NCBI GenBank assembly: GCA_963277665.1 | Contig: OY728119.1 | Location: 319,692,206-319,756,205 of the forward strand | DNA: 64,000 bases | Reading direction: 5' to 3' | Source of the DNA: Viscum album | Taxonomy: Eukaryota > Streptophyta > Magnoliopsida > Santalales > Viscaceae | Shown here: one piece after another, positions 1 to 13,240 of the stretch | Numbering within the stretch: the first letter of the stretch is position 1 | How the letters are laid out: each line of letters starts with the position of its first letter | Notes under the pieces: model-generated | Databases searched by the model: none | The model's input: only the letters and a program-made list of their open reading frames with translations | Told to the model about the DNA's origin: nothing | Program-made: the position numbers and the translations under genes

Positions 1-2
1 AT

Positions 3-923
3 CATTCCCTTTTGTATCTTAAAGAGATAGTCAGGTTACATGGAGTTCCCCTCTCCATTGTATCTGACTGTGATCCCAGGTTCACTTCTAACTTTTGTAA
101 AGGCCTTCAGAATTCGTTGGGTATTGAATTAAATTTTAGTACAGCTTTTCATCCTCAATCAGATGGGCAGTCAGAATGAAGAATTCAGACATTGAAAGAT
201 ATGCTACGTTCTTGCTCTATGGATTATCAGGGACGTTGGGACCAACATCTTTCTTTGGTTGAATTTTCATATAATAACAGTTTTCATTCTAGTATACAGA
301 TGGAACCATTTCAGGCATTATATGGGAAGCAGTGTCGAACTCCAGCTTTCTGGGATGAAGTGGGTGAAAGGAAGTTGATTGGACCAGAATTGGTAGAATA
401 GATGGTAGAAAAAGTTCAGCTGATTCAGAAACACATGAGAACAGCTCAGAGCAGGTAGACTAGGTATGCGGACAATAGGAGGAAGGATCTATCTTTTGAG
501 GTAGGTGATCATGTTTTTCTCAAAGTCTCACCATGGAAAAGTGTGATGTGATTTGGTAAGAAAGGAAAACTGAGTCCATGGTTCATTGGACCATATGAAA
601 TTCTAGAGAGAGGTGGATCATTTGCATACTGGGTGGCTTTACCTCCGAGTTTATCTCAGGTACACAATGTTTTTCAGGTTTCGATGTTGAGAATGTGTAT
701 GCCAGATCCATCCCATGTTTTGAGTCCAGAGGTAGTTCAGCTGGAAGAGAACCTATCATATGAGGAACAACCCATCTAGATTCTTGACCACATGGAGAAA
801 ATGTTATGGAATAAGGTGATTAATCAGGTAAAGGTTTTGTGGAAAACCCATATGATGGAAGAGGCAACATGAGGATCTGAAAATGCAATGAGGGATAAGT
901 ACCCCCATTTATTCGATAAGTAA
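3..923 (+). pseudogene. Ty3/gypsy pol 3' end: integrase core end and C-terminal region, chromovirus (Tekay-like) type
   Basis: One reading frame runs through the whole segment, broken by about six in-frame stops (the first at 177-179, another at 399-401). Readable motifs include [26 protein letters not shown] and WDQHLSLVEFSYNNSFHSS of the catalytic core, then YADNRRKDLSFEVGDHVFLK, GKKGKLSPWFIGPYEIL and VHNVFQVSMLRMCMPDPSHV of the C-terminal region. In this family the enzyme inserts the cDNA copy into host DNA. The upstream RT and RNase H lie outside the window. The frame ends just before a polypurine tract and an LTR, as expected for the last gene of a gypsy element. Nearly all stops sit where the family has Arg, Gln or Trp, so decay by C-to-T change is likely. 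Family call sure; Tekay clade is inference. Confidence 0.9.
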
Positions 924-948
924 ATAAATTGCAGGGATGCAATTTTCT

Positions 949-962
949 AAAGGAGGGAAGGA
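949..962 (+). other. Polypurine tract of the first gypsy element
   Basis: A purine run (aaaggagggaagga) directly precedes the TG of the LTR at 963. In LTR retrotransposons this tract primes plus-strand DNA synthesis. Position between the pol tail and the LTR supports the call. Confidence 0.7.
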
Positions 963-1220
963 TGTGACATCCCAAGTAAGTAATGAATAATAAATATTTT
1001 TATCTATGTCTATTATTGATTAATATAGTATTTTAGAGGCTTAAAATGATAATAAATTCAATCTTAAGCATGGAATACACTAATATTTTTAAAAGATTGT
1101 TTTATAGCCTTTTGATGGAAAACCAAGTTTAAATATATCTTTTGACAATTTTATAATCTATGTTTGTCAAAATAAACTTATTATTTATGATTGGGACATC
1201 AAAATTTACTTTGTGTGAAT

Positions 1221-2312
1221 TTTTGGTATTTTTCTGACAATGATCTTTTTTTAATGAAAAGTGAAAAATGTTGTATTTTAATTCAAAACCTATTTTTAAT
1301 ATAATTTATTTATATGATTAGATTATCTTTTGAATAGGTTTTGAAGTGAAATTAGAATATATTTTTACCATTTAATCCATTGGTGTTCATTGGAATCAAT
1401 TTCACTTTGAAATTGGACTTAAACTGGTGTTAATCTTTTGATACTAATTGTTTCATAAAAACAAGCTTTTTGTCATGATAGTGGGAATTAATTATTAAAT
1501 TAATTAAAGTGACTTATATGATCTGAATTTTGTAAAATAGACATCATTTTTTAACTCAGAATATCAAATATAGCATAGGGTGAAGTTTTGGTATTTTTCT
1601 GAAAAACATCAATTTTTGATGAATAGTGAAACCACTAAGTGGTAGTTAAAGAAACTAATTTTTTGTTTAAATGAAACTTTGTCAATTTTGGGATTTGATT
1701 TTAAAAAATCCAACATACATGGTGGTCATTAAGAAGTAAAATGTAGTTTAATGAGATTAAAATAATTTTTTAGTGAATAGTAACTTTTAAGTACTTAATC
1801 GCGATTAGAGGTAATTAGTTTTGTTTAAGATAAAAATAATATTTTAATAATATGAGATGATCTTGACACATGTCCAACCCTTATTGGATGTGTCATGGCC
1901 GACTAATACAATCCATGGGTCAACTTGGGGACCCCATGGAGCCACATTGGTTGGGAAATTACATAAATAACTTTTTATTTAATGATAAAGTAAAAATGAC
2001 ACAAACATGAGATTTTTTACTAATTTTTTTTATATGGGGTTATAAAGATCAGATTTTTTATTATAAATAGTAATTGGAAAGATAAAAGGATTTCCAACAT
2101 CATTGTATTTTTTTATAATTTTTAGACTTTAAATAAATTAAATTATTTATGACATCATGATGATGCATTGATGACCTCATTATTTAACGATTTAAATAAA
2201 ATGGAATGATAATGTAAATTCTAAGACCTACACATGGCCAAATCCTATTGGATGGGTGTATTTAGAACCATTATCACCTTATCCTCAAAACACATCAATG
2301 TGGGGCCTCTTA
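1221..2312 (+). repeat. 364-bp tandem duplication inside the LTR U3
   Basis: The word ttttggtatttttctga occurs at 1221 and 1586 (offset 365). The word cacatg-cca...tattggatg occurs at 1867 and 2231 (offset 364). The equal offsets imply an old tandem duplication about 364 bp long. The second word is itself an imperfect inverted repeat. Confidence 0.55.
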
Positions 2313-2379
2313 AATCCGAATACCATTTTAAAATAAAGTGACTTTTCTTTACCTTCCAAAAGTGCCCCTCCCCTCCTCT

Positions 2380-2387
2380 TATAAAAG
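2380..2387 (+). promoter_or_regulatory. TATA box of the gypsy LTR
   Basis: Sequence cttataaaaggccc in a locally C-rich stretch, about 1.4 kb into the LTR, with CT-rich sequence downstream where transcription would start. This is the expected promoter of the element. Confidence 0.6.
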
Positions 2388-4499
2388 GCCCACACCTCTA
2401 CCTCCTTACCCACACTCCCAAAGCCTTTGGATCTCCCAACCCATACCCATTTTGTCTCTCCACATCCCTATCATAATCCTTGAAACCTCACTTTGTGCAG
2501 AAGTCTTCCCAAGGAAGCCTTTGAGCTCAAATCTAAGAGAGTTACCCGATTTTAAGGTAATGTCTTCTTTTGAGTCCTTTTGTTTGATTTTGCTTCTCCA
2601 AACCCCTAAAATCCTTTTATTCTTTCCTTTTCTAAAAAATATAGTATCTTAAATATACTAGGATGTTTTTATAAGAAGGATTAGAGCTAAACTTACACAC
2701 ACCTACATTTAATGATTTAAGGACATATTATTTCCGTGGATGGTGAATTTATACCTCCCGAAACGATGATTGTTCAACATTCTTTTAACACCTTAAAAGT
2801 TGGACATTAAGATGTCACTATATTTATATATGATATATAATATGTTTATGTTTTACTTAAGCTTCTATATTTTTCATTTTGGGAATACCTTTATGGTTTC
2901 CATTTTGGGTAAATGCGATATCTTCATTTAAGGAAGTGCGGACTACCACCTCCTCAAAGTGATTTGATTCGTTAAATACCATATGTGGGACGTATAAAGT
3001 ATAGAACTATGATATTATATATGATATTATACTGGAATTATAATATACCTTTATATCATTATGATTCCATTATATAAAATACGAAATAGAAAAGAAAGTA
3101 GCGTTCATGCGTATGTACGACTTACCGTCTCCATGAACGGTGCATTTCATTTCTTACCTATAAATGATTATGTAATATTATAAATTCATGTATATACTGG
3201 ATATATATGATATATAAATAATGATTATAATTCTGTATATAATGGATACATGAACAACAGGTAATTATAAAGGGTTTATTTTTGACTCAAGTACCAATGA
3301 TTGTTTAAACGACCGCTATTAACTTAAATAATTACATAGTGATAATGACATGGCAATAAGTGATATAAAAGGAATAATGAAGTTGAAAAAGGTTCTTAAA
3401 CAACTAAAAATTAACTCAAGTTTATTATTCAGGAGATTAAAGAACGGCCGAGTCAAGTTGGACCCGAGGTATGGGACTTTGTCTCAATCTCCATTCATTG
3501 AGGAATATTGTGTTTTATACTCATCCTTATTTTAGATGGTGTATAAACCCCTTTGAATTTTATATTTATCCAAAAGGAATTTTTTTTATACAGCGTTTTA
3601 CTAAACGAAAAAGGGAATGTTTTTTCGTATGAATGCGGCGACAACGACCTCTCCGCCGCCGTGACCATTATTTGAGTTTAGGCTTCCTCTAAAAGCCATA
3701 CCTTCTTTTTAAAAGAAAAATAAATACCATGTTTTACTTTTCATTTATTTTGGTATTGAAAATGGTTTTCATATTGTTTTTATTATATCAATGTGTTGTA
3801 TTGAAATCATGTGATTGAAATGTGGAAATTTTATGTTTCATTTATGCATGTTTTATGTGATACGATTATGTTATGGATCTTGGGAATTATTATGAAGAAG
3901 GGTGGTTCCGTGATAAACTAAGGGCGGGTGAGCCTGATATAGCTCACCAATGCATTGGGTAACATGAAGGAGTGAAACGTTAAGGATTCTCTGAAGAGAT
4001 TTAGGGAATATACTGTGATGTGTATTCCAAACGTAACCAAGAGGGTTACTCTATACGTATGAATGTTATGAATTCCTCAAGTTACCTTTATGTCTTATGA
4101 TTTCTATGATTTATTCATGATTTGATGATCTATGTTAAAGTGATTATGTTTTATTGGTAATGTATGATTTCACTCTTATGTATATATGAACTCATGTTTC
4201 CTTCCATATTATTATAACCCATACTGAGCTTTTTATGCTCATCCAAAGTTTTTTTTGAAATGTTTTTCACATGTCAAGGGAAAGGTACATGATATGATGA
4301 TATTAGTCAAGGAAGTGTCAAGAATGAATCCGTGTTTTATTTTAAATATGTTTCCATTGATGGGAAAAAATGAATACTATCTTTATGTAACCACTTTATT
4401 TATATGTGGAATGTAATGCATGTTTTATGTTATAATTCTCTAAAACTCTAAACCTGAAAAGATCCTCAATGTGTAATCTATTAATAAATCAAGATTATG

Positions 4500-4514
4500 T
4501 AAGGTTTCAGGCTA
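4500..4514 (+). other. Possible primer-binding site of the second gypsy relic
   Basis: Sequence aaggtttcaggctatgg resembles the initiator-methionine-tRNA primer site of plant retrotransposons (TGGTATCAGAGC) with a few mismatches. If real, the LTR to its left is the 5' LTR of the 4.5-8.5 kb relic. The match is weak and could be chance. Confidence 0.3.
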
Positions 4515-5659
4515 TGGCCTTATATTAATGATTAGTCTCACTGTGTGATCAGATCAAGGGTGAATGACCTTTGTGAGATAATCCTTTCAGATGTGATTAA
4601 TCAGACTCTCATCATTGAATATCGTATGAGAGAGGACTGATTAGTGTCCAAATGTTGTCAATAGGGTGATCTATGAACTATAATTATAGTAGAATGAATA
4701 CCTATTATGATAGTTATCACCAAGTTAGTATCACCAAAGGTATTCAATACATTGGAAATATAAATCAAGATCATGGTCTAGTTATGTGATTTCAGAGTGG
4801 TGGGTTGGTTAAAAAGAACCCACAGTTCCCTTAACCGATTGTATATTTCCATATCTTTGGAATGATAGTTTATATTGATAATATTTTTTTGATCATTATA
4901 TAGATGAGTAGAGGAAGTGGAATAAAATAAGCACCCGATTTTGGAGGAGTCTCATCTACCAATCAGTAGTCTAGTAGCTACTGTTCAACTATAAATTTAT
5001 GACAAGGCTATGGATATGGTACCCCAATGAATGATATAAAATATAATTGAGAGGTAGTAGCAGCGAGGTGTCATTGAAGACCCCAGGGTAGTGGGGAAAC
5101 TCAGTTTCATTCTATTATACTAAATTAATGGTTTTGTCTATTGGAAAATATACATTGAGAGGTAAGAATTGTGTATAATAAACAATGATAGTTGTTTTTT
5201 ATACAAGAGAAACCCGTTCCCTTACATGTATTATTATTTTCAAATTATTTGGGGTTCAATATGAAAATAATTGATGGCTCATGGATATTTTCAAACCATT
5301 GATAGTATAATTTGAGTGTATCAAGATATTGAAGACATGATAAATTGAAATTTGTGGTAACATTTTATTCCATGAACCATTATTACTGGAAATTGTAGGT
5401 TTCGATTTGATTATAGGAATAGAGTGATTATATCTGTATCAAGTTCACATCAATAGTTACTAGTTGAGAATTACCTTCCTATCACCAGGTGGACGTATCT
5501 ATGTTCACTAAGGTGAGTTTGTTCTTTAGGCTAGTTATATAAGACCAAATTATGATAGATGTTATTTTATCAGAACATAGATAGAATGGAGTGTCCTATA
5601 TTATGTTTGAATTATGTAGGATCATTTTCTCTGGTTGTAGAATATTTTTAGGTTGACTT
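4515..5659 (+). other. Decayed leader / gag-protease zone of the second gypsy relic, no readable gene
   Basis: This stretch lies where leader, gag and protease would be, but it is only about 1.15 kb, too short for all of them. I could not read a gag or protease motif with confidence, so most of gag is probably deleted or degraded. Confidence 0.35.
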
Positions 5660-6960
5660 TATTAATATTTTCTGTTAATCGACACCTCTATGGTAGATCG
5701 AGTTCATGATTGACATGGATCAATGAGTGAGTCTGCTTCTATATTTTATTATAGGATGGCACTAAAATATCTTCATGGGTAAGAATTTAATTTTCAATAT
5801 CTAGATGAAAATAATTTCATGTCACCTATTATGTCACAATGCTTTTATCCTATAGTTTCGACAAAGAAGGATGATGGTACTTTGAGCATGTGTGTGGACT
5901 ATCATAGACTGATTCAGATGATATTCAAGGACCAATATCCCATTCCAAGATTTTATGATATATTCAAACAAATAATAGGTTTCATGATCTTCTCTAATAT
6001 TTACATGATGTAAGGGCACCATTAGTTGAGGGTGAGACTATCAAATATACCCCAAACATCTTCTAAAATCATTTGTGGCATGTTTTCATTAGTATTGTTC
6101 CTATTTTGTCAGAAAAACTAAACAATAATATTCATGTATTTTTTGAATCATATCATACATCTTTTCATGGATTAATTTGTTTTGGTTTTAGTTGATGACA
6201 TCATAGTTTAATATCAGTTAGTATATGATCATGTCCAATAACAAGACATCATCCAGACTATACTGGGAAAACATCAACATTTTCTTTTCACTCTAAATGA
6301 TGTTTCTAGGTTGATAGAGTTCAATTTGTGGTCTACATTATCTTAGATTATGTAGTGTTAGAGGACACAGTGAGGGTTGTATCCATAGTATCATGGGAGA
6401 GATAAAGAAATGTATAATCAGATAATATATTTATTGGTTTAGTTGTTAATTATTATTGCTTATCCATGAATTCTCTCATATAGTAGTACTGAAGCCTATA
6501 TTAACCAAGAAATGGGTGATGTTTGATTGTTGAGATTCTAGTGATTGAGAATTATAAGATCTATTGGGAAGGATGGCCACTTTTTCAATACTCACCTTTC
6601 TAGAGTTTGGTAATGAGTATATAGTGTAATACGATTCATCAAGAGTTTAGTTTTGAGTATTTATAATGTATAACGATGGTGTGGATTCCTATGGATCAAG
6701 AAATCTCAGACTACGCCAGTGTAATTGACCTACCAATGACCTGGAGTAAGCTACTATGGAACATGCCTAAGGATTCCAGAGAAAATATCTTTTGAGTGAG
6801 TGGTTTTCTTTTTCATGGACCACAAGGGATTGAGTTACATATTTTCTCATTGGGAATTCACCATTAGAAGATGAGGTGGATCGATTATCAGCATTCTTTC
6901 TACTTTGAGATGGATTCTACATTGGGAAAGGGATACATCAATAATGATTAGTTGATATAA
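5660..6960 (+). pseudogene. Decayed Ty3/gypsy reverse transcriptase and RNase H
   Basis: RT copies RNA into DNA and RNase H removes the RNA strand. A 64-codon open stretch (5819-6013) holds SPIMSQ, STKKDDGT, MCVDYHRLI and DQYPIPRFYDIF, matching the first RT motifs. The frame then has a stop where the family has the residues before GYHQ. The catalytic Asp pair survives as LVDDIIV near 6188-6208. RNase H pieces follow: a DLE motif at about 6735 and DHKGLSYIFS near 6818-6850. Many stops and frameshifts are present. The order RT, RNase H, then integrase downstream is normal gypsy order. It is far more decayed than the copy at the window start. Confidence 0.85.
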
Positions 6961-7079
6961 AAGACACAAATAGAGTTAGTACATGATTCTTGTGATTAAT
7001 ATAAAACTATTTCTCTCACTGAAGACATTCATCAATATATTAGGGAGTCTTAGAGATGAGTAAATATGACTTTGAATTC

Positions 7080-8515
7080 TTTTTTACTTGTGTTTATAGG
7101 ACAGATCAATGAAGATGTGTTATATAATCCAAAATGCTTATCTATGAGGGAAATATTATATAGTGGGGGGGAAAACCATTATGGTATCATGGCAGTAGTG
7201 ATGTTGTTATTATCCATAGTCATGCATGGGTTCCTACGATCTTGAATGAGGTGATGATGAGAGTGTTCCATGATTCTAGATGAATTTTATACCTAGGATT
7301 GATAAGGATTTATCATGATCTTCATATATATTACTATGGTATATGGATGAAGAAGTAGATATCGAGCTTCAGACTGACATGTCTAATTTGTTAGTATAAT
7401 AGTTATTTAATTAGGGGATTTATCTACATTTGTAGCCACTTCCCTTTCAAGAGTGAATGTGAGATGCTATCACATTGGATTGTTTTACTATATTACCTAG
7501 TTCACATAACAAGATTGATATTGTATGGGATATTATGGATTAAATTATGAAGTAATCACACTACATTCTTATATATGATATGTTCATCATTAATCATATG
7601 ATAACTCATTACAATGGATGATATTTTTTGGTTTCATGGGGTTTTGAGGAGATTTTTTTAAATCTCGTTTGTTGTTTCACGTTTTTGGTTTCATGGGGCC
7701 TATAGAAGGAAATAGAATCACATATTATTCTGATTATAGTATTCAATACATAGGCTGATATAAAATCTAAATAAACTATTCAAATTCTAGAGGATATGTT
7801 ATGAGCCTGTGTTTTTGGATTTTATTAGATCATGGGGGAGAAATTTGGATCTCATGGCGTATTACTTTAATAAAATATTATATGAATTGGTTCAAATGAA
7901 ATAGTTTTTATATTTTAATGGTATCCCATTACATTTTATGCTTTTTTGGTTATTGATAGGTGATACCATGCTAGGTGGAACTTATCTGTTGTAGGAGATT
8001 TCTATTCAAGTTCAGTTGATCACAATGTGATTGATGACAATATAGAGGACATAGAAATCATACACTGGCAAGTGGAGATGACTAATGGATATTAAGGTGG
8101 GTCATCATTGTTTTCCTTTTGGTGTCTCCGAGGTTAGGTAAATGAAATATCATTAAATAGCATAAGAAAACTCCTAGGTTTTATGGATAATTAAGATAGT
8201 GGGAAGGGTCCACCCAGTGTCATATCGATTGTTCCATCCATATCAATTTAGTTCAATGAAAACGTGTTCCACATATTGTAACATTAGATATATCTTCAAA
8301 ATATTTATCATGTGGTATAAATTTATGATCTCAATGATTTTTATACAACCTTTGAGGAGAATATTATAGATATTTTGGACCAAGGTAAGAATTTTTTATG
8401 AGAAATGAATATTCTTATAGAAAGAGTGAAGTGGTAGCCTGGGAATGTTCAAGAGGATACTAGAGATAGGGAATCTAATTTGTGATAATAGTCGCTGAAC
8501 TTGTTCCCTCAGACA
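7080..8515 (+). pseudogene. Decayed Ty3/gypsy integrase and C-terminal tail
   Basis: The zinc-finger region is visible at about 7255-7400: HDSR, then YHDLHIYYYGIWMKK, then CLIC (the CxxC pair). The start of the catalytic core follows at 7440-7540 with several changes. The tail is recognisable at 8090-8515, with pieces matching the GDHVFLKVSP, IGPFEIL, YRL and VHNVFHVS zones. The middle of the core (about 7560-8080) is barely readable. This continues the pol relic upstream in the same orientation. It cannot be functional. Confidence 0.75.
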
Positions 8516-11500
8516 ACATAATGATTCACGGAGCGGCTAATGATCGAGATGATTTATGTGGTGGAGTTTTCAATATTCAATATTTTTTTAGGTACACCCC
8601 TCTTGAGATTTGATTGTACATGTTCATGTTGGGTTTTATTGTGTTATTTAAACCTTGAGTGTCTATTTTCAATTGAGTATATATATATTTCTATGGAATA
8701 TGACCATATGTTTAGAGAAGTTTTTTAATTTGAGTTAATAGATTCTGAGTATAAATGGGTCAAATGCTTTTGAGGGTTCTCTTTGGGTTTGGAAATCATT
8801 AGAGGTGGTCCATGGTTTTTCTATAGAATATGGGTTATGATCCATCTATAAGAAATTTTATTGTCATTAATGAATTAAATTACATGAACATGTTTTAATG
8901 ATCATTCCATGAACAACTTCAAAGCATGAAAAATTTACTCACCATTCAACCATTTCACATCATGAAATGGTTAATCGATGATATTTTAACCTCAGGAGAC
9001 ACAATTTTCTTTATATCTTATAAATCCGAAAATTCACATTTTTAAATGGATTGACAAAGTGAATATCACGGTATCAGTGGTTTTTAACCATGTTGTGAAA
9101 ATTAATTAATCACTTTCTTAGTGCATCATTTTTTCTTGAAACCTAGGGAAACTCCATTGTATTTTAGAGAGATTCCTTCCTATAAAGACTTATCGGGTTA
9201 GAATTCATTATTTGGTGATATCCATGATTTGTTTTTCTCATTCATTTGGTTTTTTCGGTTTTTCTGGTTTTTCTGGTTTTTATTCTTAATTATTATTGAA
9301 TTAGGATGTGATCCTGATGTTTGTGATGATGATTTCCCCCTTGTGATTAGTATTTCCTCCATTAGTCATATGAGTTTCTTGTAGATATCATATATTGGAT
9401 AACAATGAAAGGATTTTGGATTAAAAATTATCACATTGGTTTGATAAAATTATATATAGTATATGAAATATATGATATTTTTCCATAACTCCACATGTGA
9501 ATCTTATTATATTGGATAAACCCAAATAAAAAATTTCCCTTAATCATTTTAGACCGTCCAATATCTCCCATTGGGTTGATACATGTGGAAAATAAGACAT
9601 ATGGACACCTGCCTATTGTTTCAACATTAAATATTAATGATACATGGTCATTTTATATTAGAGATCTGAGATATTTACAAAAAAACAATTCATTGTTTGA
9701 TTAATATTCTAATGTTTAATAACATGTAATTTTTTGATTTATTACTGTGGAATCATATAATATTAATTTTATTAAATTATATGTTAATAAAATTAGGGTC
9801 AAATTATAAATAAAAATTATTTGATATATTCAGGAGGATAATTAAGAACCAATATTTATGAAATATAACTTGTATAAAAATGATTATTGTTTGAATTCAA
9901 ATTTATTCCTTTTGGCGATATATATTGTATGTTTGAATTCAACCTTGGAAATTTATTTATTATATTATTCTATTATATGAAATAAATTGTGATCAATTTC
10001 CAAGAGTGTGATGCCTATTATCATGGCATGTATGTCAGGATATTAAACCTGATTTATATAGATGGATGGTGGAATGGTGCATAATTAATACCACATAAGG
10101 GAAAGGAACATAGGTACTTGATCCCTAAGTGGGAAGTGTATGATAATATCAAATTTCTAATGACCAGATTCACAATCAATAAATGCTATGAGGTGAGACT
10201 CTAGATAGACTATAGGTAGAGGTCATTTTTTATTATATGTTTGTGCGATTAATCCCCATCGGTAGAATCTTCTACTAGTTGGGTTATACATACTGATGTT
10301 GGAAGAACTAACTTTTCATCATAGAAACTCAACTGAGAATCGAACCATGTTTTGATGACCTAGGGTGTCAACCTGGAGCTTGGGGGATCAGTAGGATTAT
10401 AGTATGTACATTATCAATTTATTAAATTACTACTCTTTTTATCAGGATATTTCTTGTACTATATCTCATAGATTGGACTGAAAAGACATGGTGGTCAACA
10501 TAATGAGTTCATATCAAATCCTTGATGTGCTGTTGTGGGTACTCTATCATATTTTATTAACATAGGCATGGAGAAGGGAAACCGACCTTATTATTGATTT
10601 GTAGATTTATGGATTGGCTAGAGAATGGACATGAGACCAACATGGGTTCCGAGACTAGGGTCTTTTGAGTATTTATTTGAGTCTACAAATATTTTATCTA
10701 TATAATTTTTTTACATTAGATAGTTATATTTATCATGAAATTATATTATTCTATATTACATGGATTAATTTAATTATTCCATTTTCATATTTGGTTCCCT
10801 GTTAAATTATACATATTGTTCCTTTATCTATTCTACACTTAAATTGTTTTTAAGCTCCCATTTCAACCCTTTACCAGTGTATATACTCCCACTATGTTAC
10901 TTACACACTCTCTACTAGTTAGTGGCAATTAGAGTATAGAAAGGTTCATGTGTAGTCATGTATTTATTTGAATCACTCACTTGAGGAAGCACTGGTTGGA
11001 GACATTACATTCATTATGTCTCTTGAGGCCCCATTTTCACTACAAGAAGTTACAAACTTATTGTAATACAGTTTCCCATTATACCTATAATCATAATTCG
11101 ATTATAATTTGTGGGATTTTTCAACATCAATATAGGGTTGAGGTTTTAGTTGATACATGGAATAGTGTGTTGGTCAACTACAGAACATCGAAGGTGCTAG
11201 AAGATTATTTAACGAGTCACCATGAGGAAATTATTTTCATGTTAAAAGTGATTTGTTGGATTGAGACATTACATTAGAAATGAAATATATAATTTTGTGA
11301 TTCTATGAGGTTATGTTTACATTCTAACTCTATATCATGGTCATTACCTATGAAATATTGGGATGCTTGTGTATTAATAATGGTAAACAGGGAATCCAAT
11401 TCCATATAAATTCCTACATAGGCTATGAATTTATGAACATGTTTGATAGTTGATTAAATTTTATGTGAAAGAACATGCTACGTTGTCTTCCAAATATAGT

Positions 11501-12404
11501 CTTTCTCTACTAAATTTAATTTTTAACATGGCATTGATTTCATTATGTATTATTTGAATTACAAATCCCCTCAACCTCAACCAATATTGAAATTTTACAA
11601 TTTAACTCCAAAAGTATGACCAGGTTATAAAATCATGGTTTCTTTATTGTAACATTAATATATCATTATAATCTCTTAATTTAAATATGGTCAAAAGTAT
11701 TCCAAATTTATGTAAATATAGTAAATTATCATTATTTGTTAGTGTGTAATGGAAATAACAAACTAATTACAATAGTAAAATTGTGACAGTTTGTACTATA
11801 TAACATAACCAAACATATCTTCTAAAATGATGCGATAATACATATACCCACAATGAAAACCTTATCCAAATCTCAACAATGATACAACTTCCTCTCAATT
11901 CTAAGCTTCAAATCAATGAATGTTAAATAAAAATCGGTTATTTGAATTATTATTAAGTTATGAAAAATATTATTAAATCTGTCCCCAATGATTCATAGGA
12001 CCACTATATAGTTTCACAGATCATTGATATATTTTATATAATAAACTAATAAATTATCTACCACCTTGTTAGTTTATCTCGTTTTCCATCATGAAACTTA
12101 TGGAAATGATTACCAATGATATTTATGTGGCAAAGAATTACATAATGTGTATGTATAATCTAAAAATATGTCATTATAAATAGTACAAAACCCTATAGAA
12201 TATTTTTTGTAATAGATTCATAGATGCAAGATTTGAAAAAATACTACCTATTAATCCTTAACTATAATTAATGTAATTTATTTTTTAAACATACACCCAC
12301 CATGTGAAATGATAACTCATAAATCATTTATTTTGATATAAAAGCTCATTTTAATCTAATGAAATTGAGTTATTATAATTTCATTTTGAAGTTCCCAGAT
12401 AGGA
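8516..12404. other. AT-rich DNA without a recognised gene; may include the LTR of the second gypsy relic
   Basis: An LTR is expected to begin near 8540, just after the pol tail, but no clear TG boundary is visible. A word like that in the first LTR (gtccaatatctcccattgg) occurs near 9547, which fits a diverged LTR of the same group but does not prove it. A 9-bp microrepeat (ggtttttct x4) lies at 9248-9282, and a perfect 8-bp hairpin (ccatttca/tgaaatgg) at 8950-8970. The open frames at 8540-8728 and 10981-11277 show no family features. Confidence 0.5.
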
Positions 12405-13240
12405 TCCAAGTATAACTGAGAGGGGTAGGCGGTGAATCAGTGATATATTTTTCATTTTATGCTTCCTTCTAATTGAAACAAACTTCACCTCATGTTAAAG
12501 ATTTTCTTCTCTGCTGAACACACACAACCACATGAACACAATATTTACAAGGTTCACTACTCAACAAGAGTAGCTACGTCCTTGGTATGGTACGGAAATA
12601 ATCCAGTACCACACAATGCACTAGAAAAAAAATCCTTTGATATATAATTAAAAAAGTAGGATATACCCTTACACTTGTGTAGCACATTGAAAACAATCTG
12701 CAAGGACATGTGTACCCTCTTAGCACAAATTGGGAATTACATTATTTCAGTGCTTCTATACAATTGAACAGTTGTGTTCTCTAAAGTAAAAATATTCACA
12801 TTCCTACCCAGAAGCTGGTAAGAAATCCCTTACGCACAAATGAATTTGTGTGAAGACCTCGAATTCTTCGAATAACCTTTAGGGTTTCTTCCATTTAATT
12901 CAAATTCCTTGAATGTAAATATTCCCTTTTTGGCCCAAAAAACCTTTTTTATGAAACTTTCCACTTTTGGCGCAGCTTCCCACTTTTTCACACACCCTTT
13001 AACTTTTCGTGCAATCTTCTTTCATTTCACACAACTCACTTACCAAAAAATTTTACACGCATAAGAGCTCAGAATTTATTCTAAGTGTCGACCACACACA
13101 ATGAGTGGGGGATACCTCATATTTATAATACATTTTAAATCCGTATGAAAAACACTAATCCGTGCATAAAACTCCCTTCATGCACATAAAAACTCTTTCA
13201 GAAAACATCATATTTCGAACAATGCTCTAATATATCATGC
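12405..13240 (-). mobile_element. Minus-strand Ty1/copia-type LTR (solo or truncated)
   Basis: Read on the minus strand the segment has the layout of a copia LTR. It has TATAAATATGAGG, then R/U5 text (ggacgtagctactcttg, gtgaaccttgtaaatattgtg) familiar from plant copia LTRs. It ends with ttcaccgcctacccctctcag and tacttggatcct. No primer site follows the end at 12405, so it is a 3' or solo LTR rather than a 5' LTR. Its upper edge abuts the broken 5' LTR of the next element, and the exact junction is uncertain. Confidence 0.6.
13120..13128 (-). promoter_or_regulatory. TATA box of the minus-strand LTR
   Basis: Minus strand reads ttataaatatgaggtatccc, a good plant TATA context followed by a C-rich start region. 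Confidence 0.5.

Larger units (their letters stand above)
963..4498 (+). mobile_element. Long LTR of Ty3/gypsy (Tekay-like) element; right end approximate
   Basis: The LTR starts with TGTGACATCCC right after the polypurine tract, a typical start for plant chromovirus LTRs. A TATA box at 2380-2387 would separate a U3 of about 1.4 kb from R/U5. U3 holds a 364-bp tandem duplication. The right edge is set only by a weak primer-site-like sequence at about 4,500 and could be wrong by a few hundred bases. Short open frames inside (2338-2652, 3350-3535) show no family features and are taken as chance. It is either the 3' LTR of the first element or an LTR shared with the relic to the right. Confidence 0.65.

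Noticed and set aside
10981..11277. 98-codon plus-strand open frame
   Set aside because: No known motif, AT-driven composition and no gene-like context; most likely chance.
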